The position numbers and the translations under genes are program-made. Under the pieces are notes generated by a model. The model made no database searches, was not told the DNA's origin, and saw only the letters and a program-made list of their open reading frames with translations. From NCBI GenBank assembly GCA_016234955.1, contig JACRNN010000208.1, positions 1-21,816 of the forward strand: 21,816 nt of DNA, read 5' to 3'. Every line of letters begins with the position of its first letter. Position 1 is the stretch's first letter. Positions 1-6,162 of this stretch are shown in pieces. This stretch comes from Deltaproteobacteria bacterium. GTDB taxonomy: Bacteria; Desulfobacterota; GWC2-55-46.

Positions 1-1
1 G

Positions 2-160
2 GCGGCCCAGTATTACGACCAGGAGGTGGACAGCTCCATAAGGAACCTGACCACGGCCCTTGAGCCGATACTGCTCTCCTTCCTCTTCGGCATGGTGCTC
101 TTCCTCGCGCTGGCGATATTCCTGCCGATGTGGGACATGGTCAAACTGGTAAGGGGGTGA
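2..160 (+). CDS. C-terminal end of PilC/GspF/MshG-type pilus inner-membrane platform protein (partial)
   Basis: Frame 2 is open from the window edge to TGA at 158-160, giving 53 codons. The residues read as the last part of a GspF/PilC protein: a YYDQEVDSSIRNLTTALEPI stretch (family hallmark 'Y(D/E)xEv...l..l..liEPil'), then one hydrophobic membrane helix (about residues 28-44), then a short tail PMWDMVKLVRG. The family's C-termini usually end in such a 'P.f.m...' segment after the last helix. In type II secretion and type IV pili this polytopic protein sits in the inner membrane, contacts the assembly ATPase and helps extract pilins. Its place directly before pilin genes matches mshG in MSHA loci. 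The N-terminal part lies outside the window. Confidence 0.88.
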   Translation, partial: AAQYYDQEVDSSIRNLTTALEPILLSFLFGMVLFLALAIFLPMWDMVKLVRG

Positions 161-315
161 CGTTGTCTCCATCCGTCCGGAACATGCATAGCGAGCGCCC
201 ATCCCTCAGCTTGGCTAACGGGAGGCAAGCGAGCGAATCGGATATGGATACTCCCTTACATGTCGAAGCTTCCCGCGGAAAAGCCTCGGGGAGCCTCAAT
301 GGGCAGGCGTTGCCG
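161..315 (+). other. Repeat-like spacer between platform gene and pseudopilin, with hairpin at 269-293
   Basis: This stretch separates two genes that are normally tightly spaced. It contains an imperfect hairpin (CTTCCCGCGG, loop AAAAG, CCTCGGGGAG; one mismatch and one G-T pair) at 269-293. It also has a direct repeat of AGCGAGCG near 190 and 226, and a TCCC...GGGA pair around 201-222. The frame is open through it, but the encoded residues look unlike any pilin leader. I read it as intergenic or inserted repeat DNA rather than coding. Confidence 0.4.
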
Positions 316-717
316 GTGAATGAACGCGGGAGGACGCTCTTCGAGGCCCTGCTGACGCTCATCCTCGTCTCGGTCTTCCTGCTCATAGCCGTTGACAGGT
401 ACGCCTCATCCGTGCGCAGGGTAAAGGAAGTCGCCTTGACGGTCGAACTTAACACCATGAGGAGCGCGATAAATTACTTCGCGATTATCAACGGAAGGCT
501 CCCGGAATCCCTGAAGGAGCTTATCGTTAAGGATATCCTGATTACAAAAAAGGACATCACGGGCAGGGACTATACCGTCATGATAATCGGCAAGTACGTG
601 GAATCGATGTCCACGGACGCGCAGGGGTACCCCGCCGACCCGTTCGGCAACCGATATCAATACGACCCGAAGACAGGGATGGTGAGGTCAGGCGCCGAAG
701 GTTACGAGAAGTGGTAG
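316..717 (+). CDS. GspG-like type IV pseudopilin, short divergent prepilin leader
   Basis: From the GTG at 316 the protein is 133 aa and begins NERG before RTLFEALLTLILVSVFLL. Gly5 would be the prepilin-peptidase cleavage site and Glu10 the conserved Glu+5 of the mature protein, followed by the hydrophobic N-terminal helix. The residue after the cleavage Gly is Arg rather than Phe or Met, which is atypical. The C-terminal half contains YPADPFGNRYQYDPKTGMV, which resembles the GspG 'DPWGNPYxY' signature. The frame is open back to 130 and has in-frame ATGs at 184 and 244. I prefer 316 because it yields a normal 5-residue leader, and because the upstream stretch (161-300) looks like non-coding repeat DNA. 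The Shine-Dalgarno before 316 (GGGCAGG, 8 nt away) is only fair. The gene occupies the mshF/mshB position after the platform protein. Confidence 0.7.
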   Translation: MNERGRTLFEALLTLILVSVFLLIAVDRYASSVRRVKEVALTVELNTMRSAINYFAIINGRLPESLKELIVKDILITKKDITGRDYTVMIIGKYVESMSTDAQGYPADPFGNRYQYDPKTGMVRSGAEGYEKW

Positions 718-745
718 TCGTTTTTCATGGTTTTTAACAGGGCGT

Positions 746-775
746 GCGGCCTGACGGCCGTCAAAGCCTCTTTTT
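746..775 (+). terminator. Weak terminator-like hairpin after the pseudopilin gene
   Basis: GCGGCC, loop TGAC, GGCCGT form a 6-bp stem at 746-761. A run of five T's follows about nine bases later. The distance between stem and T-run is longer than in a classical intrinsic terminator, so termination is possible but not clear. Confidence 0.25.
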
Positions 776-823
776 GCTAAAGACTGTTCTTGGAGCAGCC
801 GAAGAGGTTAGGAGATGTTTTTG

Positions 824-1032
824 TTTAAGGAATCTCTGATTAATTCTTTTTTTTGATGTTATTGCGAGGAGCGCACGCGACAAAGCAATCTCCAAGTTAT
901 TGATTTATCAAAAGATGAGATTGCTTCGCGGAGCCTGTCCTGAGCGGAAGAACAAGATTCTTCGTTTCACTCAGAATGACATAGCGAAGGGCTCGCAATG
1001 ACGAACCAAGGAATAATCAGAGATTCCTTAAA
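824..1032. repeat. MITE-like palindromic element with ~22-bp terminal inverted repeats
   Basis: The left end (824-846) and right end (1011-1032) are inverted repeats. TTTAAGGAATCTCTGATTA is identical for 19 nt on both ends, then both continue to TTC with one indel. Nested inside are further inverted pairs: ATTGCGAG at 861-868 with CTCGCAAT at 992-999, and GCAATCTC at 885-892 with GAGATTGC at 917-924. The inner words (ATTGCGAGGAGCG..., CCTGTCCTGAGCGGA..., TCACTCAGAATGACA) resemble interspersed repeats common in delta-proteobacterial and Nitrospirota genomes. There is no open frame for a transposase within about 209 bp, so this would be a non-autonomous element. No convincing target-site duplication is visible. 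It ends 63 bp before the MshA-like pilin start, so it abuts that gene's promoter region. The remainder of the 720-1095 gap shows no gene. Confidence 0.75.
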
Positions 1033-1095
1033 GCAGAAAAATATTGATTTAGTATCTCATTGTGGTAATAATAGCTATAGAAAGGAGATTGAATT

Positions 1096-1524
1096 ATGAG
1101 GAATAGCAAAGGATTCACCATGATCGAGCTTATCATGGTCATCGTGATACTCTCAATCCTTGCGGCAGTAGCCATACCGAGGTTCATAGACTTCCGGAGC
1201 GACGCCCGTACCGCGACCGCCAGGGGCATAGCTGGTTCCATATCGAGCGCCGCGAACATACTCCATGCCCAGTATGTGTTGAGGAACGTCACCTATATGG
1301 TCGGCACCACCGAAGGCGTCAACAGCACTACCGCCGTATTATATAACGCCAACATATCCGGCGGCTCGGGGTCCACCGTGAGCGTTGCGGCGTCGGCCGG
1401 GGGCCTGACGGTAGGCGGGGGCGGGGCGGTACTGACCATCACCGTCGGCGGGGTCGGCACCTATACGATGAACCTTACGATAGGCTCTTCGGTGGAGGGT
1501 CCGAGGTCGCAGATCAACTTCTGA
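1096..1524 (+). CDS. mshA: MshA-like type IV major pilin
   Basis: The protein is 142 aa. ATG at 1096 is preceded by AAAGGAG (spacing about 8). The leader MRNSKG is followed by FTMIELIMVIVILSILAAV: the cleavage Gly is residue 6, the mature N-terminus Phe7, and Glu11 is the conserved Glu+5. The hydrophobic helix is followed by AIPRFIDFRSDART and a Gly/Ser/Thr/Val-rich C-terminal domain. This matches the MshA family ('GFTLIELVVVIVILGILAAVAxPRFIDLqsDA') in the helix and the PRFIDF motif. There is no cysteine pair, unlike many type IVa pilins, and the C-terminal region (SAGGLTVGGGGAVLTITVGG) is unusually glycine-rich. The good ribosome binding site and separate spacing fit a highly expressed major subunit. 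A weak -35-like TTGATT (1044-1049) is the only promoter hint. The symbol reflects family and context, not proven orthology. Confidence 0.85.
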   Translation: MRNSKGFTMIELIMVIVILSILAAVAIPRFIDFRSDARTATARGIAGSISSAANILHAQYVLRNVTYMVGTTEGVNSTTAVLYNANISGGSGSTVSVAASAGGLTVGGGGAVLTITVGGVGTYTMNLTIGSSVEGPRSQINF

Positions 1525-1557
1525 GGGAACGGCTTTTCAACAAGCATTGCGAGCGTA

Positions 1558-1623
1558 GGGCGGGTCACACCCGCCGAATGGTTGTCTGACATCCGGCGGG
1601 TTACGGCTTACGCCTAACCCGCC
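1558..1623. repeat. Tandem GC-rich palindromes after the major pilin gene
   Basis: Two hairpins lie in the 1525-1715 gap. The first is GGGCGGGT, CAC, ACCCGCC at 1558-1575. The second is GGCGGGTTA at 1595-1603 pairing with TAACCCGCC at 1615-1623, and its loop can pair further (GGC/GCC). The second is of the widely dispersed 'GGCGGGTTA...TAACCCGCC' type. Neither is followed by a T-run, so they are better seen as dispersed repeats that may also stabilise or end the pilin transcript. Confidence 0.55.
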
Positions 1624-1715
1624 CTTGGACTCCGCGCACAGCCGACGCCGCGCCAGGAGCGGTAACGGGTGTTAATTTCATTACACTCTCACGGCCCGTA
1701 TTCAAAACCTGAATA

Positions 1716-1892
1716 TTGAAAAAGCACTCTACCACCCTCCTGATATTCCTCGGTCTACTGGTCTTGTCCGCGGGCTGCTTCTACTCCGTCCTGGACGGGA
1801 AGGCGCTCCTGGTGGAGAGGGACCTCGCCGTCTTTTTCATCCCTCCGAGATTGCTCTGGACCAATATCCTCAAGGGTGGAGAGTTCCCGTAA
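1716..1892 (+). pseudogene. N-terminal fragment of the YfhO-family gene, cut by in-frame TAA
   Basis: From TTG at 1716 the same frame as the following gene encodes 58 residues before TAA at 1890-1892. The first residues form a membrane helix (STTLLIFLGLLVLSAGCF), followed by LVERDLAVFFIPPRLLWTNI and GGEFP. The stop is followed immediately by WDPYSLSGHPLFATLQPGVL in frame. These two parts together reconstruct the family's conserved N-terminal motif ('ERD...P......G..PxWdPy...G.Plfa..Q.gvlYP'). The family normally has a sense codon exactly where the TAA stands, so one base change accounts for the break. A TGA just upstream at 1710-1712 limits the gene start to about 1716; no strong Shine-Dalgarno is visible. 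Confidence 0.7.
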
Positions 1893-1946
1893 TGGGACCC
1901 GTATTCGCTCTCCGGACACCCGCTCTTCGCCACGCTTCAGCCGGGG

Positions 1947-4145
1947 GTGCTCTACCCGCTGAACGTACTGCTCCTGATACTGCCGTTCGACCTCGCATTC
2001 AACTGGACGGTGATAATCCACTTCCCGCTCGCCGGGATATTCACCTTCATCCTTTTAAGGGAGCTCGGGGCGTCCGTCGCGGGCTCGGTACTGGCCGCCG
2101 TTACATTCATGCTGAGCGGATATCTCTTTTCGGCCCACAATGTCATAAGCACTCTATTTACGGTCACATGGGCCCCGTTCGCCATATTCCTTTTCCTCAG
2201 GACCCTCAAGTCCGGAAGCGCCGTCTACTCGTGCCTCTCGGGGTTGACGCTTGCGATGATGTTCCTGGGCGGGGGGATAGAGGCGTTCTTCGCAACTCTC
2301 TGCCTCCTCATCTTCCTTACGTTCTTCCCGTCTGTTTTCGACTTCGGCAACGGCGCGACCGTATACGCGGGGCTTAAAAAGAGGCTCCTCCTCTGGGCCG
2401 TCATGACGGCCGTATTCCTGCTCCTTGGCGCCGTACAGCTTTTGCCCTTCCTGGAGCTTGCCCGGCAATCGACGAGGGCCGGCGGGTTGAGCTTTTTCGA
2501 GGCCACCACATGGTCGTTCAACGTGAAGGACTTCGTGCAGTTCTTCATCCCGGACCCGTACGGGTACGGCTTCACGAACGACAGGTACTGGGCCAATCAG
2601 AGCTGGCTCAAGACCGTCTACACCGGCTCGATCCCGTTCATGCTGGGCGTATTTTTTTTCAGAAAGAACGGGAAAAAGGCCCTGCCTTTCGCGCTCCTGA
2701 CCCTTGTATTCCTATCCCTGGCCATGGGCAGGAACAACCTTCTCTATCATGCCCTCTACGCGTGGGCGCCTTTTTTCGGCAAGATAAGGTACCCGGTAAA
2801 GTTCCTCTTCATGGTCTTCCTCTTCATCTCCATCTCGGCCGGCATGGGGTTCGACGCGCTCAAAAAGGGGCTCGACGCAGGAGAGCCCTCCGCCAAACGG
2901 ATTATAACCGTGCTCCTCGCGCTCGCTACAATAGCGGCCGCGGCCTTCGGCCTCCTCAACTTCTTCGATGCCGAGGTGAAAAGATTCTTGATAGGCAGGG
3001 GGATTGATTATCCGCAGTACAACCACGTCCGCATAAACGTATTCAACGCCAAGCGGGCGCTCGTCTTCTTCATGGTATTCCCGGCCCTCCTCTATCTTTC
3101 ATACAATTCAAAAAAGGTGAGGGCCTGCTTCCCGCTCGCGGCCGCGGCTATCCTTACAATAGACCTCTTCTTCGCGCACGCGGGGTATTACGCCTCCATG
3201 AGCTCGAAGGAGTATCACGGGAATGGCCTTGTGATGGACTTTCTTGAAAAGGACAGGGGCCTCTACCGCGTATTCACCACCCCGAAGACCAAGAACGAAT
3301 CCATAACCCTGCCGGAGGGCGGCGGCGCGGCGCCTTTTGACGAGAAGTGGCTCAAGGGGCTAAACCTTGACAAGGAACGGCTCGCCGGTTATAACCTCGA
3401 ACACCGCATCTTCAATATAGACGGCGTGGAGGTTATGAAAAGAGGCGATTACTCAAATGTGTTGACGCTCATGAATTCCCGGAAGGGGCCGGACTCGACG
3501 AACATCCCCGCCATGCTCAACGTCAAATACGTGGTGTCGCTCCCCAAGATAGAGTCCGGCGATTTCGAGCTCAAAAAGGTCATCGGGTGCGCCGCGGACG
3601 TCCTGGACTGCACCGAGGACCTCAAGACGATGAAGGTCTACGAGTACAGGAATTTTCTTCCGAGGTTCTTCGTGACCGACGGATGGTCGGTCGTAAAAAA
3701 GCCCGATGAGCTTGTAGCGACGCTGCTGGACAAGAAGTTCTCCCCCGGCAGGCTCGCCATCCTTGAAGAGGAGCCGTGGAAGGTCGTCTCCAGGGGGGCG
3801 CCGGAAAGCACGCAGGAGCGCAAGAGCGAGGTCGATGTCCTGCGGTACAGGAACAACTCCATAGAGCTTGGCGTCAAGGCCGCCCATCAGGGCATACTCG
3901 TGGCGAGTGAGAGCTATTATCCCGGATGGAGGGTCTACGTGGACGGCCGGGAGCAAAAGCTGCTGAAGGCGGATTATGTGTTGCGGGCCGTGGCCCTTGA
4001 GGCCGGGGCCCACACCGTCAAGTTCGTATACGACCCGCTGAGCTTCAAGGTCGGCGCCTTTGTCAGCGCGGCTACGCTGCTCACCCTATTAATCTCTGGG
4101 ATATACCATGCAAGGACTCGCAGGGGACAGGAAGGCCGCGCTTAG
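1947..4145 (+). CDS. YfhO-family multi-spanning membrane protein (GT-C type), body after a premature stop
   Basis: The frame after the TAA is open for 732 codons from a GTG at 1947; other starts between 1893 and 1947 would be non-ATG. It encodes many hydrophobic helices across roughly the first 400 residues (for example AFNWTVIIHFPLAGIFTFIL and LLLWAVMTAVFLLLGAVQLL), then a soluble extracytoplasmic region. The C-terminal signature is SYYPGWRVYVDGREQKLLKA, then LRAVALEAGAHTVKFVYDP and a last helix, which is typical of YfhO proteins. YfhO/GT-C proteins are polyprenyl-phosphate-sugar-dependent glycosyltransferases; in Bacillus and Listeria they act on teichoic acid, and the substrate here is unknown. 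The intact long frame despite the upstream stop suggests a recent mutation, an assembly error, or use of a truncated product lacking helix 1 and the conserved first loop. The next gene starts 38 bp before this one ends. Confidence 0.75.
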   Translation: MLYPLNVLLLILPFDLAFNWTVIIHFPLAGIFTFILLRELGASVAGSVLAAVTFMLSGYLFSAHNVISTLFTVTWAPFAIFLFLRTLKSGSAVYSCLSGLTLAMMFLGGGIEAFFATLCLLIFLTFFPSVFDFGNGATVYAGLKKRLLLWAVMTAVFLLLGAVQLLPFLELARQSTRAGGLSFFEATTWSFNVKDFVQFFIPDPYGYGFTNDRYWANQSWLKTVYTGSIPFMLGVFFFRKNGKKALPFALLTLVFLSLAMGRNNLLYHALYAWAPFFGKIRYPVKFLFMVFLFISISAGMGFDALKKGLDAGEPSAKRIITVLLALATIAAAAFGLLNFFDAEVKRFLIGRGIDYPQYNHVRINVFNAKRALVFFMVFPALLYLSYNSKKVRACFPLAAAAILTIDLFFAHAGYYASMSSKEYHGNGLVMDFLEKDRGLYRVFTTPKTKNESITLPEGGGAAPFDEKWLKGLNLDKERLAGYNLEHRIFNIDGVEVMKRGDYSNVLTLMNSRKGPDSTNIPAMLNVKYVVSLPKIESGDFELKKVIGCAADVLDCTEDLKTMKVYEYRNFLPRFFVTDGWSVVKKPDELVATLLDKKFSPGRLAILEEEPWKVVSRGAPESTQERKSEVDVLRYRNNSIELGVKAAHQGILVASESYYPGWRVYVDGREQKLLKADYVLRAVALEAGAHTVKFVYDPLSFKVGAFVSAATLLTLLISGIYHARTRRGQEGRA

Positions 4146-6162
4146 CCTCTTTCTTATAAGCTTCCTATCGCTTTTCGGGGAGCTTGTATTCATACGCTAC
4201 GTGCCTTCCAACATCTACCTCCTATCTTACTACAAGAACGCCGTGCTCATAGCCGTGTTCCTGGGCCTCGGCGCGGGCTTCCTCGCGTCCAACGGCAGAA
4301 GAAGCTATATCGAATACATACCGCTCGCCTCGCTCCTCATCATCTGCGCCGTCATATATTTCAACGAATATCTCAGGATAGACCTCGACTACGCGTCCAA
4401 GGACGAATCGATCTGGCCGGAGTTCTGGGCCAACACCAGGGCGCGGAAGGTCCCGCTCTTCGGCGTGCTCGCGGTATCTTACCTCGTTATCGCGCTCTAC
4501 TTCGTCCCCATCGGCCAGGAGGTCATGCGGATGATGCGTCCGTTCAGGCCGCTCAAGGCGTACTCGATAAACATAGCGGGCTCTCTCGCGGGCATCGTTC
4601 TGTTTTCGGCCGCCGGGTGGCTCTGGACAACGCCGCTGGTCTGGTTCGCCGTATTCCTCATCCCGGTACTCTGGTGGTCTTACGCCAGCTCATCAAGGAA
4701 CGTATTCATAATCAACATATTCGCCACCGCGATCTCTCTTTTCATGCTCTTTTCAGCGGCGGTGGGCCCGGAGGTCTGGTCGCCTTACAGCAGGATACGC
4801 ATATATCCGTTCTCCGAATCGCCCGAGTACGGCTTCATCTCGACCACCAACGGGAACCCGCAGGTCGGGTGCATGAACCTGGATATCGCCTACGGCGGCC
4901 CGGCGGGGGCCCTCAACCTCGAATCGAAGAGGATATACGAGATACCATATGGCTTCCTGAAGCCCTCAAGGGTGCTGATAGCAGGCGCCGGCGCCGGCAA
5001 CGAGACGGCCATGGCGCTCAGGCACGGCGCGTACGCGGTGGACGCCGTAGAGATAGACCCTGCGTTCATAGCCATAGGCAGGGCCATGAACCCCCACAGG
5101 CCGTTCACGGACCCCCGCGTCAGGGTCCACGCCGACGACGCGAGGGCGTTTTTTCACAGGACGGAAGAAAAGTACGACCTCATCGTCATCGGGTTTCTCG
5201 ACTCACAGTACCACTTGACGCACATGAGCAACATCAGGACGGAGAACTTCGTCTATACGGTGGAGAGTCTTGAGCGCACGAGGGAGCTCCTTACTTCAAA
5301 CGGCGTGCTTCAGTTGAACTACAACGCGCCCAAGCCGCAGATGCGCGCCAAGCTCCACGCGATGCTCAAGGGGGCATACGGGGACGACCTTTTAGTGCTG
5401 GCCCCCCAGAGGCCGGTATCCGGGAACATCTCCTTCATGGCGGGCCCAGGGGTGAGGGGGATGGTAAAAGCGCCGGAGGGTATGGCGCTGATCGGATTCA
5501 AGGGAGATAAGAGCCTCTCTAACGCCACGGACGACTGGCCCTTCCTCTACCTCGACCACAGGAAGATACCGTCCGAATACTGGCCCATGCTCCTCTTCAT
5601 ACCGGTTGTATCCGTCGTCTTTGTACGGGGGGCGGTGGGGAGGTTGCATAGGTTCAGCCCAAAGTACTTTCTCCTCGGCCTCGGCTTCATGCTCCTTGAG
5701 ACAAAGTCCATAACGTCCTTCGCGCTCCTTTTCGGCTCGACCGTGACGGTCGTTTCCGTGGTGCTCTCTTCCATCTTCATAGCCATGCTCATGGCCAACC
5801 TCATCATCCACAGGCTCGGGCTCAAGGGTATTGCCGTCCATTACCTGTTGATACTCCTGACGCTCCTCCTCCTCTACTTTCTCCCCCTGAGCCTTTTCAT
5901 CGGGCTGCCGTGGTGGACAAAGCTCCTTATCTCCATCGTCCTCGTATCGCTGCCCCTTTTCTTCGCCTCCATCGTCTTCGGGGTATCGTTCTCAAGGAGC
6001 GCCTCCATGGACGTGGACATGGGCTCGAACATACTCGGCGCCGTGCTCGGGGGGATGAGCGAATACGCGTCCATGGCCCTCGGGTTCAAGAGCCTCTATA
6101 TCCTGAGCTTCGCCGCGTATCTGCTCGCGTTCCTGATAGACCTCAAAGACGGCGACCTATGA
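4108..6162 (+). CDS. Membrane-embedded spermidine-synthase-like (Rossmann) protein
   Basis: The protein is 684 aa in three parts. Residues about 10-215 hold several membrane helices (the first is LSLFLISFLSLFGELVFI). A soluble class-I methyltransferase / spermidine-synthase fold spans about 230-470. A second block of helices spans about 495-675. The cofactor motifs are visible: VLIAGAGAGNE (glycine-rich loop, G293-N298), VEIDPAF (E315/D317) and ADDARAFF (about 341-349). Where spermidine synthases have the catalytic Asp ('YDvIivDxxDP'), this protein reads YDLIVIGFLDSQ, with Gly362 at the Asp position and Asp365 retained. It may therefore not make polyamines, and could instead be a methyltransferase or other modifying enzyme. 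Similar helix-flanked fusions are common in bacteria and mostly uncharacterised. It overlaps the preceding YfhO gene by 38 bp, and its stop overlaps the next start (ATGA), so the three genes form one translationally coupled set. Confidence 0.82.
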   Translation: MQGLAGDRKAALSLFLISFLSLFGELVFIRYVPSNIYLLSYYKNAVLIAVFLGLGAGFLASNGRRSYIEYIPLASLLIICAVIYFNEYLRIDLDYASKDESIWPEFWANTRARKVPLFGVLAVSYLVIALYFVPIGQEVMRMMRPFRPLKAYSINIAGSLAGIVLFSAAGWLWTTPLVWFAVFLIPVLWWSYASSSRNVFIINIFATAISLFMLFSAAVGPEVWSPYSRIRIYPFSESPEYGFISTTNGNPQVGCMNLDIAYGGPAGALNLESKRIYEIPYGFLKPSRVLIAGAGAGNETAMALRHGAYAVDAVEIDPAFIAIGRAMNPHRPFTDPRVRVHADDARAFFHRTEEKYDLIVIGFLDSQYHLTHMSNIRTENFVYTVESLERTRELLTSNGVLQLNYNAPKPQMRAKLHAMLKGAYGDDLLVLAPQRPVSGNISFMAGPGVRGMVKAPEGMALIGFKGDKSLSNATDDWPFLYLDHRKIPSEYWPMLLFIPVVSVVFVRGAVGRLHRFSPKYFLLGLGFMLLETKSITSFALLFGSTVTVVSVVLSSIFIAMLMANLIIHRLGLKGIAVHYLLILLTLLLLYFLPLSLFIGLPWWTKLLISIVLVSLPLFFASIVFGVSFSRSASMDVDMGSNILGAVLGGMSEYASMALGFKSLYILSFAAYLLAFLIDLKDGDL

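Noticed and set aside
841..1002. Possible CRISPR repeats in the intergenic repeat region
   Set aside because: The repeats are inverted and nested rather than direct with equal spacers, and only two copies of each word occur.
1060..1080. Possible sigma-54 promoter before the major pilin gene
   Set aside because: A GG and GC are present but spaced 8 rather than 10 bases apart, and the -24/-12 consensus words are missing.
1892..2377. Open frame beginning ATG at 1892, just at the TAA of the YfhO gene
   Set aside because: It is in a different frame from the YfhO coding sequence, is Arg/Pro-rich with no recognisable domain, and lies fully within the YfhO frame.
5910..6158. Upstream extension of the GT39 gene
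   Set aside because: The extension is an Arg/His-rich shadow of the spermidine-synthase-like gene's end. The ATG at 6159 with ATGA overlap gives the true family N-terminus.
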